The notes beneath the pieces are model-generated. The model was given only the letters and a program-made list of their open reading frames with translations, was not told the DNA's origin and did no database searches. The translations under genes and the position numbers were made by a program. This document shows, piece after piece, positions 1-5,423 of a stretch of 7,868 nucleotides of DNA. This stretch comes from JBBQAA01 sp038254195 (GTDB lineage: Bacteria > Actinomycetota > Thermoleophilia > Solirubrobacterales > Solirubrobacteraceae). The stretch spans positions 1 through 7,868 of the forward strand of contig JBBSGJ010000106.1 of assembly GCA_038254195.1 (NCBI GenBank). The letters are read 5' to 3'. The stretch's first letter is position 1, and every line of letters starts with the position of its first letter.

Positions 1-4
1 AGGC

Positions 5-274
5 ATGGAAGGCGGCTTCGGCGGGCTGTTCGGCGATCCGGACGAGCTCCAGCGGCGGATGGCGGAGTTCGCCGAGCAGATGCAGGGCCAGCAGAGCCTG
101 GCGTGGGCCGACAACGCGATCAAGCTCGCCGTCGACCTCACCGTCGCGGCGATGAACCGCGTGAACATCCAGGGGACCACGGAGCAGCAGGCCGAGCAGC
201 TCCGCGCGACAATGGCGAGGATCTTCCCGGAAGCGGTCACCCTCGTGCGCGAGGCGCGCGAGGGCCTGCGCTGA
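5..274 (+). CDS. Unrecognised 89-residue acidic helical protein
   Basis: I do not recognise this protein and assign no function. The reading frame is open from an ATG at position 5 to TGA at 272-274. The product is acidic at the N terminus with a Gly/Phe-rich lead (MEGGFGGLFGDPDELQRR), then appears mostly helical, with Gln-rich stretches at residues 24-31 and 59-65. It has no Cys and no membrane segment. The window begins only four bases before this ATG, so the true start could lie upstream; the AGG just before the ATG is too close to be a ribosome binding site. Its stop overlaps the proposed start of the following hydrolase-fold gene, which suggests translational coupling and a shared transcript. 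High-GC codon use matches its neighbours, which supports a real gene, as does the helical, non-repetitive composition. Confidence 0.7.
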   Translation: MEGGFGGLFGDPDELQRRMAEFAEQMQGQQSLAWADNAIKLAVDLTVAAMNRVNIQGTTEQQAEQLRATMARIFPEAVTLVREAREGLR

Positions 275-960
275 GCACCGGCCCGCCACACCCGCCCGTC
301 GTGCTCGTGCACGGCATGGGTGCGTCGGGGGCGGACTGGGCGCCCGAGGCCGCCGCGCTCGCCGAGCACGGGGAGGTCATCGCGCCGGACCGTCCGGGCT
401 ACGGGTCCCGGCCGGCGCCCGAGGGCTACGTGGGCACCACCGTCCTCGAGCAGAGCGAGGATCTCGCGCGGACGATCGCGGAGGAGGCCGACGGGCCGGT
501 CCTCCTCGCGGGACGGGATTTCGGCGCGCTCGTCGGCCTGGACGTGCTCCTGCGCCGGCCGGAGCTCGTCGCGGGGGCGGTGCTCGTGGCCCCGCCGCTC
601 TACTCCCTCGTGGCCGAGGCGACCGACGTCCTCACCGCCGAGCGCATCGCCCTGGGCGAGAAGCTCCACGACGCGGGGCCGCGCGCCGCGATGGAGGCGT
701 GGCTCGGGCGGACCACGGACGCCGACCCGGCGGCGTTCTTCGCCGACTACGCGGGGATCACGACCCTGCCCGTCACGCGCCGGGAGCTCCGCGGGATCGT
801 CCGGCCCGTCCTCGTGCTCACCGGCCCACGGCCCGAGGCGCACGTCCGCGCCGCCGCCGCGGCGCTCGTGAAGGCGCTGCCGCAGGGGCGGTTGGAGGAC
901 GGCGCCGACGTCGTGGCCGCGGTGCTCGGGGTGCTCGACGAGGTCCGGGCAAGCTCCTGA
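271..960 (+). CDS. Alpha/beta-hydrolase-fold protein with atypical active site
   Basis: This is an alpha/beta hydrolase-fold protein of about 229 residues. Visible landmarks are beta-strand 3 plus the oxyanion-hole motif (PPVVLVHGMG, residues 8-17), the PDRPGYG loop typical of this fold, and the nucleophile elbow AGRDFGAL with Asp83 where most members have Ser. Asp at this position is the hallmark of haloalkane dehalogenases and epoxide hydrolases. However, the usual acid after the late strand (PVLVLTGPRPEAH) is absent, and the C terminus (LPQGRLEDGADVV) has no His where the catalytic His normally sits, so activity is doubtful. The start is uncertain. The upstream ATG at 103 would add residues that merely shadow the preceding gene. 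A CTG at 271 overlaps that gene's stop and has GAGGG at 260-264 six bases upstream. GTG at 301 would cut into strand 3. The substrate is unknown. Confidence 0.78.
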   Translation: MSTGPPHPPVVLVHGMGASGADWAPEAAALAEHGEVIAPDRPGYGSRPAPEGYVGTTVLEQSEDLARTIAEEADGPVLLAGRDFGALVGLDVLLRRPELVAGAVLVAPPLYSLVAEATDVLTAERIALGEKLHDAGPRAAMEAWLGRTTDADPAAFFADYAGITTLPVTRRELRGIVRPVLVLTGPRPEAHVRAAAAALVKALPQGRLEDGADVVAAVLGVLDEVRASS

Positions 961-1017
961 TCAGGGAGGGCGGCGGGAGGGGTCCGCCGTCCCGGCCGTC
1001 CCGGCCGGCGGCCAGGG
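961..1017. repeat. Convergent intergenic gap with 9-bp tandem repeat
   Basis: This 57-base spacer separates the stop of the hydrolase-fold gene from the stop of the convergent CBS-domain gene. It contains two exactly adjacent copies of CCGTCCCGG at 987-995 and 996-1004. A small stem overlaps the hydrolase stop codon, built on the palindrome CCTGATCAGG at 956-965. GGCGG (970-974) can also pair with CCGCC (984-988). A convergent gap would be expected to hold a terminator, but I see no U-tract on either strand, so any terminator role is only inferred. Confidence 0.4.
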
Positions 1018-1464
1018 CTACCCCCCGCGCGCGTGGAAGAAGAACCCGGGCAGCGCCGCCCGCGTGACCTCGCTCGTCAGCCGCTGGGCGAGCACCGGGT
1101 CCCCCGTGCGCACGGCGAGGTCGTCCAGGGTCAGGATCCCCGCGAGGCGGCCGTCCTCCGCGATGGGCAGGCGACGGATGCCGTGGGCGGCCATGAGCTC
1201 CCCGGCCTCGGCGACGCCCATCCCCGGCGACCCGCAGACGACGGGCGCGCTGGCGATGTCGCCGACCCGCTCCGCGGGGTCGCCGCCGATGGCGAGCACG
1301 CCCACCACCAGATCGCGGTCGGTCACGAAGCCGACGGGCCGCCCGTCCTGCTCGAGCACCACCGAGCCGACCTCCCGCGCGCGCATGAGCTCGGCCACCT
1401 GGAGGACCGAGGCGTCGCAGCCGGCGGTCACCACCTGGGGCGTCATCACGTCGCGGACCCGCAC
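1018..1464 (-). CDS. Two-CBS-domain protein
   Basis: A 148-residue protein consisting almost entirely of a tandem CBS (Bateman) module. It begins MRVRDVMTPQVVTAG, the typical entry into a first CBS domain (about residues 4-60; GRPVGFVTDRDLVVG is the characteristic strand-helix end). The second domain spans about residues 66-122 (HGIRRLPIAEDGRLAGILTL). Such stand-alone pairs usually bind adenine nucleotides or related ligands and act as energy or redox sensors, but no partner domain is fused here and the ligand cannot be read from sequence. The C-terminal 25 residues are not CBS and end in FFFHARGG. The start is GTG at 1464-1462 on the minus strand; no Shine-Dalgarno is visible upstream, which fits a leaderless or very short-leader transcript. 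The next in-frame candidates (GTG ATG of the VMTP motif) would remove the start of the first domain. Confidence 0.9.
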   Translation of the reverse strand: MRVRDVMTPQVVTAGCDASVLQVAELMRAREVGSVVLEQDGRPVGFVTDRDLVVGVLAIGGDPAERVGDIASAPVVCGSPGMGVAEAGELMAAHGIRRLPIAEDGRLAGILTLDDLAVRTGDPVLAQRLTSEVTRAALPGFFFHARGG

Positions 1465-1470
1465 ACGGGG

Positions 1471-1476
1471 TAGGTT
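1471..1476 (+). promoter_or_regulatory. Candidate -10 element (TAGGTT) for the 71-residue gene
   Basis: TAGGTT matches the actinobacterial TANNNT -10 pattern and lies 11 bases before the ATG at 1488, so transcription would begin within a few bases of the start codon. No ribosome binding site is visible in this interval, consistent with a leaderless or near-leaderless message. It abuts a possible minus-strand -10 at 1477-1482. No -35 hexamer is convincing. Confidence 0.4.
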
Positions 1477-1482
1477 CGCATA
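1477..1482 (-). promoter_or_regulatory. Candidate -10 element (TATGCG) for the CBS gene
   Basis: Read on the minus strand, TATGCG lies 12 bases before the GTG start of the CBS-domain gene. It keeps the TA at positions 1-2 and the T at position 3 of TATAAT but lacks the conserved final T, so it is a weak match. Its position is right for a short-leader transcript, and no Shine-Dalgarno is visible. Confidence 0.25.
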
Positions 1483-1487
1483 CCGCG

Positions 1488-1703
1488 ATGCCCCTCACCC
1501 CCGACCAGCGGCGGCGGCGCGCGCGCATCGAGCGCGGGATCCGGCTCGCCGCGCCCGCCCTCGACCTCGTGCTCTGGGCGGGCGACCGCTTCTCGCGGGT
1601 GATCGGACGCGAGGACCCGGCCTACGAGCCGGCCCGCCCGCCCGCGCCCGACTCCCCCGGGCGCGCCGGCGCCGCCCGCCCCCTACCCTCCCGCGCGCGA
1701 TGA
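1488..1703 (+). CDS. 71-residue basic, proline-rich small protein
   Basis: This small protein is not recognised. The N-terminal half starts MPLTPDQRRRRARIERGIR, strongly basic, followed by a hydrophobic or amphipathic helix (LAAPALDLVLWAGDRFSRVIG, about residues 20-40). The C-terminal half is low-complexity and rich in Pro, Ala and Arg. The shape suggests a membrane-peripheral or nucleic-acid-associated small protein, but that is inference only. Evidence that it is a gene: a TANNNT element sits just upstream of its ATG; it fills the interval between a divergent gene and the next gene; and its TGA overlaps the next ATG (ATGA at 1700-1703), suggesting coupled translation. Against it: the low-complexity tail could be non-coding high-GC sequence read as protein. 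Confidence 0.55.
   Translation: MPLTPDQRRRRARIERGIRLAAPALDLVLWAGDRFSRVIGREDPAYEPARPPAPDSPGRAGAARPLPSRAR
1684..1689 (+). promoter_or_regulatory. Candidate internal -10 element (TACCCT)
   Basis: TACCCT matches TANNNT and ends 10 bases before the ATG at 1700, the same geometry as the element in front of the 71-residue gene. It lies inside the last codons of that gene. The stretch between it and the ATG is CCCGCGCGCG with no Shine-Dalgarno, consistent with leaderless transcription of the membrane protein gene independent of the upstream gene. Confidence 0.4.
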
Positions 1704-2539
1704 CCCCGGACCAGACCGTCGAGGCCGAGGCCGGCGCCCGCCGCTGGGCCGTCCCGGCGGCAGCGATCGGCGCCGCCCTCCCGTTGATCGGGTTCGTGGC
1801 GCGCTCGGTCGCCCTCGGGAACAGCAACTCGAAGAACACGATCGCCCAGCTCGCCGACTTCAACGACAAGTCGGCCCCGATCAACGCGACGGCGTTCGTG
1901 AGTGGGATCGGCTTCCTCGTCGCCGCGGCGGCACTCTACGCCCTCGTCCGGGCGGTCCGGGCCCGGAGACCGGGGTTCCCGGCCCCGCTCGGCCTCATCC
2001 TCGTCGTGGGCGCTGTCCTCAGTGGGTTGAACACCGTGGCGAGCAGCGTCACGTCGGGGATCGTCATCGGGGATTTCTTCACCCGGGGAGACGTGACGTA
2101 CCAACGGGCGAGCGACCTCAACGCCCTCCCCGGGCCGGTCGTCATCGGCTACGTCGGCCTCGTGGCCGGGTTTCTCTTCGGCGCGGGGCTCGTCGCGGTG
2201 TCTCTGAACGCGATGCGCGTGGGGTTGCTCCCTCGCTTCCTCGGCTACGTCGGGATCTTCGCGGGGATCTTCACCGCGCTGCCGATCGTGCCCGCGCCCA
2301 TCCTCTTCAGCTTCTGGCTGGGCGCCGTCGGCTACCTCTTCTCCGGCCGGTGGCCGAGCGGCCTCCCGCCCGCCTGGCGCACGGGTCGCGCCGAGCCGTG
2401 GCCGTCGCTCCAGCAGGCCCGTGAGCGCGCGGCCGCGGGGGCCGGCGCGGTCCCCGCGCCTGAGCCCGTGCCCGTCGCCGGGCCTCCGGCGCCCGCCGAC
2501 CCCGGTGCGGCGCGGCGCAAGCGCAAGAAGCGTCGCTAG
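1700..2539 (+). CDS. Six-helix membrane protein with charged C-terminal tail
   Basis: A 279-residue integral membrane protein with about six predicted helices: residues 16-38, 64-86, 95-115, 145-170, 178-196 and 198-216. A loop rich in Asn, Ser and Lys follows the first helix (residues 40-62), and a second hydrophilic loop (124-143) precedes helix four. A post-helical motif GRWPSGLPPAWRTGRAEPWPS is followed by an Ala/Pro-rich tail ending in RKRKKRR, presumably cytoplasmic. The layout resembles DUF4386-like uncharacterised actinobacterial membrane proteins, a family resemblance I recall rather than can test; no transport or enzyme motif is visible. The start at 1700 is chosen because it overlaps the preceding stop and places a TACCCT element 10 bases upstream. 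A longer open frame back to 1064 exists but would run antisense through the CBS gene and is rejected. Confidence 0.85.
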   Translation: MTPDQTVEAEAGARRWAVPAAAIGAALPLIGFVARSVALGNSNSKNTIAQLADFNDKSAPINATAFVSGIGFLVAAAALYALVRAVRARRPGFPAPLGLILVVGAVLSGLNTVASSVTSGIVIGDFFTRGDVTYQRASDLNALPGPVVIGYVGLVAGFLFGAGLVAVSLNAMRVGLLPRFLGYVGIFAGIFTALPIVPAPILFSFWLGAVGYLFSGRWPSGLPPAWRTGRAEPWPSLQQARERAAAGAGAVPAPEPVPVAGPPAPADPGAARRKRKKRR

Positions 2540-2549
2540 GGGTGCCGGA

Positions 2550-2567
2550 GGCGGCCATATGGCCGCC
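2550..2567. repeat. Perfect 18-bp palindrome with flanking CCGGAGG direct repeats
   Basis: GGCGGCCATATGGCCGCC is a perfect palindrome starting 10 bases after the stop of the membrane protein gene and about 108 bases before the acetate transporter. As RNA it could form a 7-bp GC stem with an ATAT loop. It is followed by GGAGGTGGG rather than a U-tract, so it is a poor intrinsic terminator. CCGGAGG occurs at both edges (2545-2551 and 2566-2572), exactly 21 bases apart, two helical turns. That arrangement suits a dimeric DNA-binding regulator as well as a terminator; I cannot decide between them. Confidence 0.55.
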
Positions 2568-2580
2568 GGAGGTGGGTCCC

Positions 2581-2602
2581 CAGGTCGCGATAGCGACACC
2601 TG
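2581..2602. repeat. Bulged inverted repeat upstream of the acetate transporter
   Basis: The arms are CAGG and TCGC (2581-2588) pairing with GCGA (2593-2596) and CCTG (2599-2602), around a GATA loop at 2589-2592. A CA bulge at 2597-2598 interrupts the right arm. It lies just downstream of the perfect palindrome and about 70 bases upstream of the transporter ATG, so it could be part of the transporter's promoter/operator or its 5' untranslated region. No convincing -10/-35 pair was found nearby. Confidence 0.35.
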
Positions 2603-2662
2603 CTCCTGAACGATTCGCGCGCGGGCTCACGGGTACGCCCCGGCCAGGAGAGAACACTCGAC

Positions 2663-2670
2663 GGGAGGAA
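2663..2670 (+). promoter_or_regulatory. Strong ribosome binding site for the acetate transporter
   Basis: GGGAGGAA contains the core GGAGG (2664-2668) six bases before the ATG at 2675. It is the best Shine-Dalgarno in the window and fixes the transporter start, including its long hydrophilic N-terminal extension. It contrasts with the genes at 1464, 1488 and 1700, which have none, and implies a leadered transcript starting in the 2540-2660 gap. Confidence 0.75.
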
Positions 2671-2674
2671 CACC

Positions 2675-3394
2675 ATGGCAGATGCTTCCAGCAGACCGGG
2701 CGCCTTCGCCGGTCGCCAGGGTGACGACCCGGACGCCGGCACGGCGCCCAGGGCCGCGCGCGAGGCGACGACCACCCCGGGCTCGCAGACCGGGGGCGGC
2801 GTGGGCTGGACCCCGGCAGACCCGGGCCCGCTCGGGCTCGCCGCCTTCGCACTCACGACGTTCCTGCTGAGCGCCGCCAACGCCGAGATCTTCGGGCAGT
2901 CGGAGAAGACCGTCCCGCTGGTTCTGTCGGTGGCGTTCGCCTACGGCGGGCTCGCCCAGCTCCTGGCCGGTATGTGGGAGTTCCGCACGGGCAACACGTT
3001 CGGCGCCGTAGCGTTCACGTCCTACGGGGCGTTCTGGCTGTCGTTCTTCGCGCTCGGCCAGTTCGGCTACCTCGCCGAGCTCGGCAAGGTCGGCAAGTCC
3101 ACCGAAGGCCACGCGCTCGGGCTCTACCTGATCGCCTGGGGCATCTTCACGGGCTACATGTTCGTGGCCTCCCTGCGCACGACCGGGGCGATCGCGCTCG
3201 TGTTCCTCCTGCTGACGGCGACCTTCCTGGTCCTCGGGTTCGGCAACTACGGCGCCCACACGAACGTCGTGAAGTTCGGGGGCTACCTCGGCATCGCCAC
3301 CGCGCTCGCCGCCTGGTACGCGTCCTTCGCGGGCGTGGCGAACTCCACCTTCGGGAAGGTCCTCCTCCCCGTGGTGCCGCTCAAGCGCGACTGA
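2675..3394 (+). CDS. satP: Acetate uptake transporter, SatP/YaaH (GPR1/FUN34) family
   Basis: A 239-residue member of the AceTr family (GPR1/FUN34/YaaH), which moves acetate/succinate with protons across the cytoplasmic membrane. Family signatures: DPGPLGL at residues 49-55 (family consensus NPxPLGL, here with Asp for Asn at the first position), and the highly conserved GGLAQLLAGMWEFRTGNTFG followed by FTSYGAFW. Six helices are expected, beginning near residues 53, 79, 108, 144, 168 and 195. The first about 45 residues are hydrophilic (Gly, Asp, Ala, Thr-rich), longer than in E. coli SatP, and presumably cytoplasmic; the strong ribosome binding site supports this start. The downstream acs lies 29 bases away on the same strand, so the two are very likely co-transcribed: uptake followed by activation. 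Confidence 0.93.
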   Translation: MADASSRPGAFAGRQGDDPDAGTAPRAAREATTTPGSQTGGGVGWTPADPGPLGLAAFALTTFLLSAANAEIFGQSEKTVPLVLSVAFAYGGLAQLLAGMWEFRTGNTFGAVAFTSYGAFWLSFFALGQFGYLAELGKVGKSTEGHALGLYLIAWGIFTGYMFVASLRTTGAIALVFLLLTATFLVLGFGNYGAHTNVVKFGGYLGIATALAAWYASFAGVANSTFGKVLLPVVPLKRD

Positions 3395-3406
3395 CGCAAG
3401 AAGATC

Positions 3407-3412
3407 AAGGAG
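3407..3412 (+). promoter_or_regulatory. Ribosome binding site for acs
   Basis: AAGGAG lies 11 bases before the ATG at 3424, slightly longer than optimal spacing; the following AGAGAG gives weaker closer alternatives. It supports ATG 3424 over the longer open frame, which extends back through the transporter gene. Confidence 0.6.
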
Positions 3413-3423
3413 AGAGACACGAC

Positions 3424-5418
3424 ATGGCAGCCACCAGAACACCAACCGGAGAGGAGCTCGAGCAGCGGCTCGAGTCCCTCCTCGACCAGCAGACGTTCGA
3501 CCCGCCCGAGGGCTTCGTCTCCCGGGCGATGGATACGGACGACTCCATGTGGAAGGCGGCGGACTCCGACTGGAAGGGCTGGTGGCTCGAGCGGGCCAGG
3601 GAGCTCGACTGGTTCACCGAGCCCACGGAATCCGTCGATGAGACCGATCCGCCCCGCTACAAGTGGTTCGCCGACGGGAAGATCAACGCGTGCTTCAACT
3701 GCGTCGATCGCCACGTCGAGGCGGGCAACGGCGATCGGGTCGCCTTTCATTGGAGAGGAGAAGAGGGCGAGGAGCGCGAGGTCAGCTACGCCGACCTGCA
3801 CTCGGACGTCCAGAAGCTCGCCAACGCTTTGAAGGAGCTCGGCATCGGCAAGGGCGACGTCGTCGGGATCTACCTGCCGATGATCCCCGAGGTCGTCGTG
3901 GCGATGCTCGCGTGCGCGCGGATCGGCGCCCCGCACAACGTGGTGTTCGGCGGCTTCTCCGCGGAGTCGGTGGCCGAGCGGATGGAGTTCTCCGAGGCCA
4001 AGGCGCTCATCACCGCCGACGGCGCGCGGCGCAAGGGCAAGACCGCCCCGGTGAAGCAGCAGGTCGACGAGGCGATGGGCGACCTCGCGACGCTCGAGAC
4101 GATCGTCGTCATCAAGGCGACGGGAGCCGAGTGCGAGATGAAGGAGGGCCGCGACGTCTGGTGGGAGGACGTCTGCGAGCAGGCCGGCGACGAGTGCCCG
4201 TGCGAGGAGCTGGACGCCGAGCATCCGCTCTACATCCTCTACTCCTCGGGCTCGACCGCGAAGCCCAAGGGGATCGTGCACACCACCGGCGGCTACCTCA
4301 CGGGCTGCGCGTGGACGACGAAGCACGTCTTCGACCTGAAGGGTGACGACGTCTACTGGTGCGCGGCCGACGTCGGCTGGGTCACCGGGCACTCCTACAT
4401 CGTCTACGGGCCGCTGGCCAACGGCGCGACCTCGGTGATGTTCGAGGGGGCGCCGGACTACCCGTCCAAGGACATCCACTGGGACATCGTCGAGAAGCTC
4501 GGCGTGACGATCTACTACTTCGCGCCCACGGCGATCCGGGCGTTCATGAAGTGGGGCGCCGAGCTGCCGGCCAAGCACGACCTGAGCTCCCTGCGGCTGC
4601 TGGGGACTGTCGGTGAGCCCATCAACCCCAAAGCGTGGCTCTGGTACCACATCGTCATCGGGCAGGAGCGCTGCCCGATCGTCGACACGTGGTGGCAGAC
4701 CGAGACGGGACATATCCTCATCTCGCCGTTGCCCGGGCTGACGAAGACCAAGCCGGGCTCGGCCACCCGGCCGCTGCCGGGCATCGCCGCCGAGGTCCGC
4801 GACGAGTCCTCGGGGGAGGTCATCGAGGAAGGCCAGGGCCTGCTCGTGCTCACCCGCCCGTGGCCGGGGATGCTGCGCTCGCTGTACAAGGACGAGGACC
4901 GCTTCCAGGAGACGTACTTCGAGCGCTTCGGCGCCGAGACGTACCTCGTGGGAGACGCCGCCCGGAAGGACTCCGACGGCTACCTGTGGATCATCGGGCG
5001 CATCGACGACGTGGTGAACGTCTCGGGGCACCGCATGTCCACGGCCGAGGTCGAGTCCGCGATCGTCGCGCACCCGAAGGTCGCCGAGTCGGCGGTCATC
5101 GGGCAGTACGACGAGGACCAGGGCCAGTCCATCTGCGCCTTCGTCACCCTGGCGGGCGAGGAGGACGAGGGGACGGACGCGCTCGTGGAGGAGATCCGCG
5201 AGGTCGTCGGCAAGCGCATCGGGAAGTTCGCCCGGCCCAAGCGGATCGTGTGGGCGGGTGACCTGCCCAAGACCCGCTCGGGGAAGATCATGCGCCGCCT
5301 GCTGCGCGACATCGCCGAGGGCCGGGAGCTCGGTGACGTGACGACGCTGCGTGACCCCGGCGTGATGTCGCAGCTCGAGGACAAGGTCAAGGAGCGGCAG
5401 GCCTCCGGGGGCGAGTAG
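3424..5418 (+). CDS. acs: Acetyl-CoA synthetase (AMP-forming)
   Basis: A 664-residue enzyme that converts acetate, ATP and CoA to acetyl-CoA, AMP and PPi in the cytoplasm; the length is normal for Acs (about 650). Domain order is an N-terminal ACAS segment (about residues 30-95, with YKWFADGKINACFNCVDRH at 79-97), the AMP-binding domain, and the mobile C-terminal domain from about residue 530. Visible motifs: phosphate loop YILYSSGSTAKPKG (270-283), TWWQTETG (422-429), where Trp424 corresponds to the tryptophan that limits the pocket to acetate, GDAARKDSDGYLW (510-522), the hinge IIGRIDD (523-529), and PKTRSGKIMRR with the catalytic A10 Lys621. Lys621 is the residue reversibly acetylated by Pat-type enzymes in characterised Acs. 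Minor oddities are Ala279 in the phosphate loop and GDAAR for the common GDGAR. It lies between the acetate transporter and a Pat-like gene, both on the same strand. Confidence 0.97.
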   Translation: MAATRTPTGEELEQRLESLLDQQTFDPPEGFVSRAMDTDDSMWKAADSDWKGWWLERARELDWFTEPTESVDETDPPRYKWFADGKINACFNCVDRHVEAGNGDRVAFHWRGEEGEEREVSYADLHSDVQKLANALKELGIGKGDVVGIYLPMIPEVVVAMLACARIGAPHNVVFGGFSAESVAERMEFSEAKALITADGARRKGKTAPVKQQVDEAMGDLATLETIVVIKATGAECEMKEGRDVWWEDVCEQAGDECPCEELDAEHPLYILYSSGSTAKPKGIVHTTGGYLTGCAWTTKHVFDLKGDDVYWCAADVGWVTGHSYIVYGPLANGATSVMFEGAPDYPSKDIHWDIVEKLGVTIYYFAPTAIRAFMKWGAELPAKHDLSSLRLLGTVGEPINPKAWLWYHIVIGQERCPIVDTWWQTETGHILISPLPGLTKTKPGSATRPLPGIAAEVRDESSGEVIEEGQGLLVLTRPWPGMLRSLYKDEDRFQETYFERFGAETYLVGDAARKDSDGYLWIIGRIDDVVNVSGHRMSTAEVESAIVAHPKVAESAVIGQYDEDQGQSICAFVTLAGEEDEGTDALVEEIREVVGKRIGKFARPKRIVWAGDLPKTRSGKIMRRLLRDIAEGRELGDVTTLRDPGVMSQLEDKVKERQASGGE

Positions 5419-5423
5419 CGAAC

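Noticed and set aside
103..270. ATG 103 as start of the hydrolase-fold protein
   Set aside because: The extra 56 residues are an Arg/Gly/His-rich shadow of the preceding gene, and the fold begins only after position 280.
1064..1699. Extension of the membrane protein gene back to an ATG at 1064
   Set aside because: The added part runs antisense through the CBS-domain gene and through the small gene, and reads as Arg/Ser/Thr/Pro-rich sequence without domain features.
2536..2880. Minus-strand open frames covering the intergenic gap before the transporter
   Set aside because: They overlap the transporter start antisense, have no recognisable domains or ribosome binding sites, and the gap is better explained by dyads and a leader.
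2974..3423. Extension of acs back to an ATG at 2974
   Set aside because: It overlaps the transporter coding region in another frame; a ribosome binding site and normal Acs length support ATG 3424.
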